The notes: generated by a model from the sequence alone, not told the origin. A stretch of 64,000 bases of DNA from Conchocele bisecta (GCA_029237695.1 CM055266.1:106781370-106845369), one strand, 5' to 3'. Shown: positions 11,551 through 21,616, counted from the first letter of the stretch. Made by a program: numbers and translations.

Positions 11551-12723
11551 CGTCACAAATGATGTCAAGATTTATGTGATTTTTTTTTCTCAAAATCATT
11601 TGCGGCGAATTTTATACATGTGCGAAGAACTATGTATGTATGGTAATATATAGGGATGAAACGACATTAAATCACATTATCAACATTGCATTCTATCGCG
11701 ACAAGGTATACTGTATTGGAAGGCAATGCCTACCATAACAGACATGCATATCAAATGCTAGTTTAACCAACCATATACCTTCTTTTCGATGGTTCTCTAT
11801 CTGTCTAAATTCCGCCGTAAATGGTTTTAAAAAAACCCACTAAAGGCAAGATTAACGCAGCTGGGAGTGTACAAGTTGGCGAAAGTCTGAGCAATATAAA
11901 TTCCGCATTTGCTGTAAATTTTGAGTGGTTATTTATTAAACCTACATTTGGAGATTAAATTGGTATAGACTGGTAACATAAACAATCTTTCCTATTTTCA
12001 CCAAGTTGTGACATGTTCCAAATTGGCCACCATGCTGCGTATTATGATTATCATCCCAGTGGGGTTCCATCCTGTATATTCTCACAAAATCATATGTCAC
12101 AAAGATGGTGCACAATTAAAATTTTACTTATTTGAGACGCGTCACGACATAATGTACCTTACTAAATGTACATATGTAATAAAATTTTAGCCAGAAATAA
12201 GTTTTGATGTATTGTCTTATTTTTATCAAATAGCGTTACACTACCGGTCGCGTTAATCTTGCCAATGAACAATTATTAAAATCTCTCTTGAGCATCTACT
12301 GGTAATGTTGACTTTCAACTAAGGAGCTTAATTGGCCGAGCCTGAGCACAGCTCAGACTCAACCAACAAAGCTCATTGATTTCCAGTATACATATTGAGT
12401 TAATGACCAACAGTTTTATAACCGCTGGCAATAATGCAGCGGGAGTGTACAAGTTGTAAAAGTCTCTGAGCAATATAAATTCCGCATTTGCTGTATGTTG
12501 TCATTGCACATCCGCCTCTATGTCTGTCGGGCAGGCAATGCCTACCAACGCAGACAAAGCCTCCCGCATCCATATATTTGTTTCTATGGATGAGTACTTG
12601 CAAATAGCGCAGATCCAGATGAGATGGCTCACATGATGTATGGTAAAATGGGATATGTGTAATATTAAAACTAGCATGTCGCGCCCGCCGCGCATTGACC
12701 GAAGAACTTTAACCAAAAACATT
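11551..12723. other. Intergenic with decayed hairpin arms
   Basis: Contains partial copies of the 11307 hairpin ('aattccgccgtaa' near 11812; 'aaattccgcatttgctgta' near 11899 and 12478) and 'aggcaatgcctacc' motifs (about 11720 and 12533). The short frames at 12008-12190 and 12400-12734 show no recognisable domain and overlap repeats. No gene supported. Confidence 0.6.
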
Positions 12724-13355
12724 AACGGACACACCGTATAATATATATTACAGACATGTTATATATTTAAGAAATAAGCAAATATTATCGTTTTAATTCA
12801 CGTTTCAATAAATTATCATTGCACATCCGCATCCATGTCTGTCGGGCAGGAAACGCCTACCAAGCTCGCAAGATTATCTCTACGTACAGACGTACAGACG
12901 GACACACCGTATAATATATATTACAGACATGTTATATTTTAAGAAATAAGCAAATACTATCGTTTTAATTCACGTTTTCAATAAGTTAGTCATTGCACAT
13001 CCGCATCCATGTCTGTCGGGCAGGAAACGCCTACCAAGCTCGCAGATTATCTCTACCTACAGACGTACAGACGGACACACCGTATAATATATATTGCAAA
13101 CATGTTATATTTTAATTTTAAGAAATAAGCAAATATTATCGTTTTAATTCACGTCAATAAGTTAGTCAGTTGCACATCCGGCATCCATGTAATGTCGGAC
13201 AGGAAACGCCTACCAAGCTCGCAGATTATCTCTACGTACAGACGTACAGACGGACACAACCGTATAATATATATTACAGACATGTTATATTTTAAGAAAT
13301 AGGCAAATATTATCGTTTTAATTCACGTTTCGATAAGTTAGTCATTGACGCGTAC
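12724..13355 (+). repeat. ~173-180-bp tandem array (3.6 copies)
   Basis: The block beginning 'cggacacaccgtataatata' starts near 12726, 12899, 13072 and 13251. Each unit continues through 'catgttatat', 'attatcgttttaattcacgt', 'cacatccgcatccatgtctg' and 'aaacgcctaccaagctcgca'. Spacings are about 173, 173 and 179 bp, with small indels between units. Non-coding. Confidence 0.9.
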
Positions 13356-13358
13356 CAA

Positions 13359-13427
13359 GGTAGGCAACGCCTACCGCATCATTGTCGGTCAGGTAGGCAA
13401 CGCCTACCAGGGTAGGCGTTGCCTACC
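13359..13427. repeat. Palindrome of 'gtaggcaacgcctacc' blocks
   Basis: Two direct copies of 'aggtaggcaacgcctacc' (about 13359 and 13391) are followed by its reverse complement, leaving a 3-base loop 'agg' in a 15-16 bp stem (about 13393-13427). The same 'acgcctacc' word occurs in each unit of the adjacent tandem array. It lies against a tetranucleotide microsatellite. Confidence 0.85.
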
Positions 13428-13436
13428 TCCGGGACG

Positions 13437-13437
13437 C

Positions 13438-13469
<32 letters not shown>

Positions 13470-13521
13470 CTGTCCGTCCGTCCGTCCGTCCGTCCGTCCG
13501 TCCGACCGTCCGACCGTCCGG
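13437..13521 (+). repeat. (TCTG)n/(TCCG)n microsatellite
   Basis: About 85 bp of tctg units grading into tccg and ccgt units. The 66-residue frame across it is a low-complexity artefact. Confidence 0.95.
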
Positions 13522-13701
13522 GCACACGAATTGGCAGTTACGTGACTATGTCACATAGGGATGGACTTGTTAAAGGTTAGGGTTAGTAACATAACTAATA
13601 GAAAAAACTAACGAATAATTTATTTATGTGACACTTATTCCGTTTATGTGACACCTTTTTAAAGAACAAATGGTCACATAAGTATCCATTCGCGAGAACG
13701 T

Positions 13702-13990
13702 GCGTCCGTCCGTCCGCGTCCGTCCGTCCGTCCGTCCGGTCCGTCCGTCCGTCCGTCCGTCTGTCTGTCCGTCCGTCGTCTGTCTTTCTATGTGTCTGTC
13801 TTTCTATGTGTCTTTCTATGTGTCTCTTTCTCTATTATTACCTAGAAACCACAATATATCTTTCCCCCGCACTCCTACCCACCTTCTCTCAACATCATTA
13901 GATAGATACCATACTATTTCTCTCTCTATCTTTCAACATCATTAGATAGAAGCACACTATATCTCTCTCAATATCATTAGATAGAAACCG
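13702..13990 (+). repeat. (CGTC)n microsatellite and 'catcattagatag' tandem repeat
   Basis: Positions 13702-13835 are cgtc/tctg/ttctatgtgtc repeats. From 13889 to 13990 a ~45-bp unit containing 'catcattagataga' is repeated three times. Between this and the 13437 microsatellite lies 'gtgacac..ttat' sequence with no gene. Confidence 0.9.
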
Positions 13991-14015
13991 CACTTGTTGT
14001 GATTTTGTATTTAGC

Positions 14016-14155
14016 CGGTACCCATTTACAGCTGGGTGGACTGAAGCAGTGTGGATAAAGTGTCTTGCTCAAGGACACAACGCACGCACGACCCACGACC
14101 GTCAGATCAGCAGTCCGACGCCTCAGACCGCTCGACCACGCGCTCCACTATGCCT
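14016..14155 (+). repeat. SINE-like dispersed element fragment
   Basis: Contains 'acccatttacagctgggtgg', 'gtgtcttgctcaaggacaca' and 'agaccgctcgaccacgcgct'. This order is familiar from widely dispersed short elements of marine invertebrates, in which a conserved core is followed by a tRNA-like segment. I have not identified the family by search; tRNA A/B boxes are not intact, so I do not call a tRNA. Confidence 0.45.
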
Positions 14156-14643
14156 AGGCTATTAATGTATATATATGAAAAGGAAATATCTAAATTTTAT
14201 CGCTGGTTCAAATAAGAGAAGTGCGACAATGACACCATTTAATTAAAATAGAGAATTTCTAACACCGTGCTAGTTGCGGGAAGTAGCTCTGCAATACTAC
14301 AATATACTACGGTACCGTTTATAGCATACTAACATCATGGTAAAGCTATCAATTAGTAAATTTAGTTTCATATACTAACGTCGCCCGTCATATGTAGTGC
14401 CTAATTCACATTAATATAATGCAGTCAACTGTTTACCAGACAATTTTGTGATTTCTATAAATAAATCCAAGATGGCAGCCATTTTATGCGAATTGTGTTG
14501 ATTATGCGAATCAATTGGCACACGCTGCCTATCATAATCAGCTTCGGTACCAAGCAACATAGTCGTTCACACAAGCTGTTTATACCGAATGGTAATAATG
14601 GTATATGTCAGAAGAGAATTAAAGGAGCATGCTCTTATATATA
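14156..14643. other. Intergenic, nothing recognised
   Basis: About 490 bp of AT-rich sequence between the SINE-like fragment and the direct repeat flanking the polymerase element. A 64-residue frame (14486-14680) has no recognisable features. Confidence 0.6.
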
Positions 14644-14756
14644 CATGCTCAAGGGTGGGTCAATACGTAGTGTCACTTGATCATGATCTGTGTAACAACT
14701 CATCCAATTTGAATAAAATGTGGGATGAAATACAAAAACAATTTTCAGGTGGTAAT
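14644..14756 (+). repeat. Direct repeat flanking the palindromic element (left copy)
   Basis: Begins 'catgctcaagggtgggtcaa' and ends 'ttcaggtggtaat'. The same sequence in the same orientation lies at 26038-26138, immediately outside the right arm, with a ~14-bp deletion and a few substitutions. At >100 bp it is far longer than a normal target-site duplication. It may be a host repeat at both junctions, or the remains of a recombination between two copies. It overlaps a 70-residue frame (14589-14801) of unknown meaning. Confidence 0.85.
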
Positions 14757-15091
14757 CAAGTAGTATACAGGGAATCACTTCGTTACCGCGAAATGTCATA
14801 AAATAATTAGAAGCAATGGGTAATGCCTAAGGTGGAAAAAATATCAATTTTTCATGTTAATTTAAAGTAAATAAATAAATACCAGATAAAACTTTAAGTT
14901 CGTACTGGTGTACGAGGTATTTTTTGTCATAATTTTGACATATATTTTCTCATAAAATAATTATGAGAAAAATTAAATAATTAATTAAAAAATTGAATAC
15001 GTCCTATTGAACAGAAAGAAGTATGTATTTAAATAAAACAATAATTTCCCCGACTAGAAAAGTATATTTACTAATATATAGGAATAGGAAA

Positions 15092-15802
15092 ATGTCACAC
15101 GTCAGCCAAAAAGTTATGAGAACGACTCGCCCTAAGTTATTTCGCAAAATGATTGGCGATAAAAGGGGTGTAAATCCATTAAGAAGTTCTTCTCCTAGGA
15201 TTAGGGAATTAAGAGCAGAATTAATAAGGATGGGTAAACCCTTTTCATCTAGATTAAGGGAAAGGGGCTTAAATGCCCTCATAAAGAAGGAAAAAAATGA
15301 AGAGTTTATGAAAAGAATGAGCCGTGCGTTCTCGCGGGGTGTATTTAAGGGGATAGAAAATAAAGATATAAAAAGGATAGCACAGAATCTCGCTGATGAG
15401 GCTTCCCTCAGTCTTAGAAGTAAAAACATTGGGAAACCACAAAAACGCACTCATAAAGCTGTTTTATTACAAAAGTTAATAGGGGAAGGGAGCAAAATAT
15501 TAGAAGATTACAAACAAAAAGAAAAAGAAATAGTAAAGGGGCATAGGATAACCACAGTAACCTTAAAAAGAAAATTTCAAATAAATAACACCAACAGGAT
15601 AATGGCAGAGCTAGAACCTCTGTTAACTGATAGTTTCTACCTACGATACTCCTTTTCTTACAAATTAGTTCACCAAGAGGAGAAAGACCCACGAGGAAAG
15701 CCGAGAACGTTGGTATTTTATAAAACTTTATTCGGTAGTCCGTGGTTCAGGGAGTACGATGAAGTTGGAGCGTGGATTAGAAACAAGAAGAGTCCAGATT
15801 AA
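15092..15802 (+). pseudogene. Basic N-terminal (terminal-protein-like) part, left arm
   Basis: An open frame of 236 residues from ATG 15092. A longer frame starts at 15023, but that extension lies outside the palindrome and is not duplicated, so I prefer 15092. The product is very Lys/Arg-rich (for example KRMSRAFSRGVFKG), predicted mostly helical, with no signal peptide or membrane segment. It ends in 'agaaacaagaagagt', where the right arm has one more base; with that base present the frame continues into the polymerase frame, which is open back to 15781. So it was probably the N-terminal region of one polymerase protein. In cytoplasmic linear plasmids and relatives the terminal protein that primes replication is fused N-terminally to the polymerase, hence the tentative role. 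No sequence motif proves it. Confidence 0.6.
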
Positions 15803-18800
15803 ACGTAGACAAAATAGACAGACCAAATACAAAATGGCGTTTTGTAAGATGGACAAGTATTAGTGTTAAAATAGTATATGGAACATCCCCAAAGGGTGTT
15901 GAAACCCCCAAAATTGATACCGGAATGAAATCAGAAAAAGTGGCCGGAGGTCAGCTACCTGAGTGGTTGCGATATAAAAAAGGACTGAAACCCCTAGATA
16001 GTTTTAAAGATGATCTTTGTTTATTTAGATGTCTAGCACTCCATACATCGAATCTTAGAGCCGATATGTGTTTAACAATGACACAAGACCTACGGCATGA
16101 ATATCTACATTTTTGTAACACCAAAAAATTGAAGAGACCAGAAGGACCCATATTATTCGAAGATATTAAGAAAATAGAAGAGTGTTTTCAAATAGGTATT
16201 GATGCGTACGAACCTACAGAAGAGGGAACACGGTATTTAAGAAAAGTGGCGGCACATTACGAAAAGGTTGGTAAAAAGAAAATGAAAATAGGTATTTATA
16301 ATGACCACGCTTTCCTTATTACAGATATGAATAAAGTTTCCAACAATTATTGCTGTTTTGATTGCAATCAACGTTTTACAAAGGTAAGTAATTTAACAAG
16401 ACACGCACTTACTTGTATGAAGGGGGAAACAAACGTATTATGTAAAGGAGAACAAATAGATAGACCATTATCAGCGTTTGAAAGAGCTTTTTACCAAAAA
16501 CCTAATTGCAGTAAGAAATCGATTAGCTGGATAAATTATTTTACAGGGCCACACATTCACACTGCGGTATGCGGTCACGGGGGAGAAAGAATAGTTGCTG
16601 GTGCCCCAATTGATGGATTTTGTTCGGATACGAATACAGTTTATCAATTTCACGGATGTTATTGGCACGGATGCCCCAAACACTGCAAAGACTATAAAGC
16701 AAAACTTAAAAGGTCTAACGCGCGAGACTCATTAATCAGGAGCCAGCTCAATTTGGTAACTATTTGGGAATGTGAATATGACGCGGTTTCAACACCAGAA
16801 GTTTCTATAGTGTTCGAAAAACCTCCTACAACAATTTATCCGTATCATATTGTATACGATTTTGAAGCCTATTTAGACGAAACGAAAGAGAAAAACGACC
16901 CATCTAAATATCTAGAGTTTATAAACGAACACGTTCCAATAAGAGTTAGTATCGGAGACACACTATCTGGTAATATAACCCACATATGTGATAACTCTCC
17001 TAAAAAATTAGTGTCCCTATTTATTGAAGACGTACAGAAGAGGGTCCAAGACATTAGAGAGGTTGTTGGTAAAGATAAAATATATGGATTTCCCACAAGT
17101 ATGGATAGACTTTTCTCTTCACAGAAGCGTAGATCAACAGATGGATTTCCCAAGTACCAGTAATTGGTTTTAATTCCAGTAATTACGATTTTAATTTAAT
17201 AAAGAAGCATTTAGTTGGTATTTTAACGGATACAACAAAGAAAGTATTAGTGTAAGAAAGCAAATACAACCATTTTTACTATTTACACCAGAATTTAGGT
17301 TTTTAGATGTAAAATTATATCTTGCTCCTGGTATCGATTATGATAGATGGGTAAAGGCGTATGGATGCGAAGGGGAAAAATCATACTTTCCATACGAATG
17401 GTTTGATTCTCCCGATAAGCTGGATTACGAGGGATTACCACCACTTAAAAATAGGGGAAATAAATTAAGTCCAAATAAAATGATAACCAAAAAGCAGCTG
17501 GAAGACTGCAACAACATTTATAAAATACTAAATATGAAGACTTTCAAAGACTGGTTAAAATATTATAACGATTTGGATGTTGGTCCGTTCTTAGAGGCTA
17601 TTGAACAAATGACAACATTTTATAAAACAAAAGGTGTAGATTATGTTACGGGCAAGCGGTCAAGGCCTTGGTTTTCTAATGGTCCGCACATATGTCAGGA
17701 TGCCGCCATTTAATCGCCTATATGAAGGGTCTCGGCTCGATCGGGATTCCGGATTAACGGGAAAACTCTAGACGGGACGCGTAGTAAACTTTCATAATTT
17801 AATAGTGACACGTAATAAATAACATGGCGATTCCTGTCTCGAGTTGACCCGTGGACCTTCAATATTAATACTAATTATGCTTTTACTTAATTTACACCAC
17901 CCCTGTAAGACCCTCCCAACCAAGGGAAATAATTCGTCCAAGCATTGGCCAGCTAAACGCACCAGTTACGAGAAATACTAACTTATTGAATTCTGACAAG
18001 GAGGTGTTTTCAAAGAGAAATCTATTGACGGTCCCAGAGTCTGCGTTTCTCGAGGCTTATATACCCAAGCATCTCGTCTCCAGCAAAAGTGGCTGGATTC
18101 CCAGCAACTTTCGCTGGAACCAGCGAAATACGTTGGCCAGCATATTGCTGGCCAGCGAATTACGCTGGTTTTATTGTGACACCCTTAGTTTCCAAATCGC
18201 GCGCTCGACTAGATACAATAGGTATAGCCTTGCACCCAAAATAGATTACATGGAAAGTGGCATATACTTACAGAAATATGGATAATAATATAATTATTTG
18301 AGAATGGAATAACTCTGTGGCTGGCGACTATTTGTTGATATTCGCTATTAGCAACATGGAACAGTTTAAATCATAATTTCTGTAATCTCTAAACTATTTC
18401 CGAAATGGCGGACATCGATCAAAACAATTCAGACATGTGTGCAATAAGTGATACAATGGTTCGGATACTCATCTCACAGACTTATATTCTATCTGAATAC
18501 CATGTAAATGTACAAATGAAGCTTGTGTTAAAGCAGCAAGATATGACATAACAGGGTAAGCTTGATAAATTCATGTCAACTGCATGTGTAAACCATTTGT
18601 TTACAAATTAAACAGTCAATATTGGTTGACTGAAGGCTATACCATTACATTATGTTTAAAGATACAGTTAAAGACTGGGGTTGCTTTACAATATATTCTC
18701 AGAGGGACCATACAAAGTTATGTAAAACCTTACAAAAAAAAGAGAGCAAGGCTGCAGACCAGATATGTTCACCACTGGTTGCCCCAGGTGAGGAAATATA

Positions 18801-20184
18801 TGAAATGATGAAAGGAGCATTAGTTGGGGGCCCATCAATTGTGTTTACAAGATACGTTGAAGCGGGTATTACCAGAATTAGATCAACCCCAGATGGCAAT
18901 GGAAAACTTTGTCAAGCCGTGCTTGGTTTTGACGCAAACGCCTTGTATTTATCAACATTGAATAAAGATATGCCTTGTGGTAAAGGACATCTCTATGATG
19001 TGTATAACCCTCACAACACAGATAAAATAGCCCACTTTTCTAAGTCAGTTTTAAATGATGAGTGGTTTGGGTTTGCGGAAGTAGATATAGAGGTGCCCAA
19101 CCAGTTGAAAGAGAAGTTTTCAGAAATGTCTCCAATATTTATAAATATAGTTGTAGAGGAGGGGGAAGTTTCAGAGGATATGTTAAGTTATTTGAAAGAA
19201 ACCAACCGCGTAAGAGGAGACGGTAAAAAGTTAGTAGGAGCAATGTCTGCACAAAAAGTCTTATTATACGCACCATTATTAAAATGGTATTTGAAACAGG
19301 GACTACAAATAACTGGGATTCACAGGGTTATAACTTATACAGCAGGAAAACCATTTGAATGGTTTGTTAAGGAAGTTACAGCAGCTAGGAGAGCCGGGGA
19401 TGTTGACAGCTCCAAGTCTCCAATTGCAGATATAATGAAAGTATTGGGCAACTCATGTTGTGGAAAAATGATAGAATCTCCTGAAAAACACCTCAACACA
19501 ATCTATACAAAAGATGAAAAATGTGTAGACAAAGCTTTAAGATCCACGTATTTTAATGATCTAGAGGAAATAGGAGATTCTTACGAAATATCTTCTAGAA
19601 AAGCAAACGCCAATATGACTCGCCCATTTCATTGTGGTTTTGCCGTATATCAATATGCAAAACAAAGAATGTTGGAATTTTATTACGATTGTATGGACAA
19701 ATACGTAGATAGAGCAGATTTTGAGTTAATACAGATGGATACTAACAGTTTATACATGGGTGTTAGTATGAAAACTGGAGGGTTAGAGGGTATGATAAAA
19801 CCACACATGTTAGAGGATTTCAACAAACATAAAACCGAATGGTTAGCGTGGGATAAATGGAGTAATAGAGAACCAGAACTTTTCAAAACAGAGTTCCAAG
19901 GGGACCGCGCAATTGCCCTATCCAGCAAGTGTTATTTAGTTGAGAAAGTGAACACATCAGAATTAAAACATTCAGCAAAAGGTTTGTCTGCTAGGCAAAA
20001 CACCCTTACATGGAGAAGATATAAAGATGCCCTAAACTCTATTGAAACAGATAGAGGAACAAACAGAGGGTTTAGAATGAGAGACGGTGTTATGAAAACG
20101 TATACACAGAACAAATTAGGACTTTCCGCGTACTATGATAAGAGAAGGGTTTTAGAGGATGGAATACATACAGAACCCCTTTAG
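15781..20184 (+). pseudogene. Protein-primed family B DNA polymerase, left arm (broken)
   Basis: Domain order, numbering from Met at 15925: an OTU-like DDLCLFRC segment (residues 29-36); a C-x2-C-x12-H-x3-C zinc finger (16351-16416); a Vsr-like nuclease signature FHGCYWHGC (16648-16674); exonuclease motif I DFEAY (16858-16872); exo II NSSNYD (from 17172) and exo III YNDLDVGPF (about 17563-17589); polymerase motif A DANALYLS (18931-18954); motif B GNSCCGKM (19447-19470); motif C MDTNSLY (19735-19755). Breaks: a 1-base loss near 17128 ends the first frame at 17163; a 2-base loss near 17252; a 1,009-bp insertion at 17646; small losses near 20170 cut the C terminus. Motif C has Asn where the family has the second metal-binding Asp. 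DNA_pol_B_2 (pPolB) type; non-functional as it stands. Confidence 0.88.
17646..18654. mobile_element. 1.0-kb insertion interrupting the left polymerase
   Basis: Absent from the right arm, where the site reads 'gtagatatgtttaaag'. 'TTATG' appears on both sides (17641-17645 and 18650-18654), consistent with a ~5-bp target duplication. I find no terminal inverted repeats, poly(A) tail or coding frame of note. The interior has short 'gctggccagc'-type hairpin words near 18090-18170. Family unknown. Confidence 0.75.
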
Positions 20185-20245
20185 AAATGTTGAGTTTACG
20201 AAATTTGGGGGCTTTTTTGTATCAAAATGAACACCATTATAAAAA

Positions 20246-20463
20246 CTACTTACACAACCGGGTCTTCCAACAGGGCGCTTATCACGGGGTTCCGGACATT
20301 TTGCCCAATTCTCTCTAGATAATCCCATTATAAATTTATCATATTCCCACAGATCTGTAAGGCGCTTGGGGCCAATATGGTGTTTCTTTCTAATTTCACA
20401 GGCAGGAACAATTCCACGGGACTGCAACATATCTATCAATGCTTCCTGTGTAATAACTGATTA
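20246..20463 (-). pseudogene. Truncated copy of the small HTH gene, left arm
   Basis: Reverse-complement copy of the intact gene at 21632-21856. The palindrome junction removes the first few codons and its promoter. A 1-base deletion near 20261 shifts the C terminus, so the frame reads on antisense through the polymerase 3' end to 20152. The conserved core (KRLTDLW) is still present. Confidence 0.75.
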
Positions 20464-20672
20464 TAACTGATTCTAACTAATTCTAACTGAGTAATTACTG
20501 AGTCAACAGTGCGTAATAAAAATGACAGACTTTGTAACTAATCTATTATACTCTTACAGTACTTTATTTGTTATTTACCCTCTTTGTATAGGTTACGCTG
20601 TGATTTTTATTACTCACTGTTAACTCAGTAATTACTCAGTTAGAATTAGTTAGAATCAGTTATAATCAGTTA
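20454..20672. mobile_element. 219-bp MITE at the centre of the palindrome
   Basis: Terminal inverted repeats of ~70 bp with only two mismatches: the left (20454-20523) starts 'taactgattataactgattc' and the right (20603-20672) ends 'gaatcagttataatcagtta'. The ends are themselves short repeats of 'taactgatt/aatcagtta'. The first ~9 bases coincide with the inner end of the polymerase-element arm. Confidence 0.9.
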
Positions 20673-20751
20673 GAAACAAGCAATACGAGTAATACGAGCA
20701 CCTTGTAAAAGACGATCATTTTGAGTATTTCAAACAAAGTTTCTGCATCTA

Positions 20752-20765
20752 TTATATATATAAAC
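20752..20765 (+). promoter_or_regulatory. 14-bp AT-rich motif upstream of the central HTH/TM gene
   Basis: 'ttatatatataaac' ends 8 bases before ATG 20774. The identical 14-mer lies one base before ATG 21632 upstream of the related gene. The spacing is short for a TATA box with a long leader; it could be a virus-like promoter with a very short leader. Function inferred from recurrence only. Confidence 0.5.
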
Positions 20766-20773
20766 AATTAAAA

Positions 20774-21205
20774 ATGACAAAGTCCTACTTATCGGATAAA
20801 AGTATTGAAGAAATTGTTTCAGCACTCGGAAACGTGACTGCGGACGCAATTAAGAAAAAGTATGGAATTGGAAGTACAAGGCTTAAAAGGCTGTGGAAAG
20901 ATAAAACCACAAAAGAGTCTAAAATGAACTTGTTAAATAGTCCTAATGGGGGTGTAAACGATCGGTTGATTAAAGAATTGGGTGAACTTATTGATGATAA
21001 AAAATATAATCTCAAATATGAGGTTTCTGGGTTTGTACAATCGTTAAAACCGAATTTAGAAAAAGTTATACAGGTGGAAGAAGAAGAAAATGAAGAATCC
21101 TCTTCAAATATATCTTGGATCTATTCAACTGCGGCACTAGCGGGGTTGCTTGTCGCCGTATTCGAATTATATAATTATCACAATAAAAAAGGTTCATGTA
21201 ATTGA
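20774..21205 (+). CDS. Small HTH-like protein with C-terminal transmembrane helix
   Basis: Intact 143-codon frame in the unique centre of the palindromic element. N-terminal part (residues ~8-42): a helix-turn-helix-like segment with IKKKYGIGSTRLKRLW, which matches IRKKHHIGPKRLTDLW in the neighbouring gene at 21632, so the two are paralogous. Residues ~50-95 are charged; an acidic Glu/Ser stretch (EEEENEESSS) precedes one hydrophobic helix (about ISWIYSTAALAGLLVAVF) and a short tail. A membrane-tethered DNA-binding protein would fit, for example anchoring the genome, but this is inference. It is the only copy (not duplicated in the arms) and has no frameshift. Not recognised as a named family. 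Confidence 0.65.
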   Translation: MTKSYLSDKSIEEIVSALGNVTADAIKKKYGIGSTRLKRLWKDKTTKESKMNLLNSPNGGVNDRLIKELGELIDDKKYNLKYEVSGFVQSLKPNLEKVIQVEEEENEESSSNISWIYSTAALAGLLVAVFELYNYHNKKGSCN

Positions 21206-21267
21206 GTGGAATCCGGTTAAACCCTTATATGTGGATAATAACAGAGATATGAATTAAATTTCTTCTA
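21206..21267. other. Short convergent intergenic spacer
   Basis: 62 bp between the convergent ends of the HTH/TM gene and the small minus-strand gene. No terminator-like hairpin seen. Confidence 0.5.
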
Positions 21268-21526
21268 TTATTTCATCATCTTTTCCTTATATATCTTTTC
21301 CAACTGTTTTACGATACTTTCTGGGAGGGGGTCTAGCATTGATTCATGACAAATCTCAACAGGTTTTGCTTTTATGGCTGTTTCTATCCCCCTCCCTTCC
21401 TTATATAGCTTTTCCAACCAGTTTTATAATCCCTTCTTGAGGGTCTAACATTGGGTTATAAACAGGGATTGTAGACCGTTGTTCCCTTATATCTTCTTCC
21501 ATAGGTATATTTCTAGGGTTAGACAT
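21268..21526 (-). pseudogene. Small unknown gene, frameshifted
   Basis: Minus-strand frame starting MSNPRNIPMEED at 21526. It contains two internal repeats of an MLDP-x(n)-Lys-rich-IYKE pattern: MLDPQEGIIK early and MLDPLPESIVK late. The first repeat has one extra base relative to the second ('aactggttgg' versus 'aacagttgg'), which brings a stop at the end of that repeat; the second repeat continues in another frame to a stop at 21268. The total of 259 nt is one more than a multiple of three, consistent with one inserted base. Function unknown; the repeats look like short helical modules. It lies between and opposite to the two HTH genes. Confidence 0.55.
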
Positions 21527-21616
21527 AATATTGTAATATATATTATAACTATTTAATTCATTGTTTTTTATTTATTTATTTCCAATTGTGAATTTATATT
21601 ACATATTAATATGTGT

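Larger units (their letters stand above)
15072..20463 (+). repeat. Inverted-repeat arm, left (contains a 1-kb insertion)
   Basis: Reverse complement of 21639-26037. The outer limit is at 'taatatatagg' (15072) and the inner limit at 'gtaataactgatt' (20463). Without the 1,009-bp insertion at 17646-18654 it is ~4.38 kb, against ~4.40 kb on the right. The arms are close to identical over long stretches, but each has private 1-2 base indels. Confidence 0.95.

Noticed and set aside
13575..13590. Telomeric repeat ('ggttagggttag')
   Set aside because: Only two units; no array.
13345..13945. Arg/Pro/Ser/Val-rich frames at 13345-13545 and 13700-13945
   Set aside because: Tetranucleotide microsatellites.
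14016..14155. tRNA gene
   Set aside because: Only tRNA-like words within a dispersed repeat; no cloverleaf with intact A and B boxes could be drawn.
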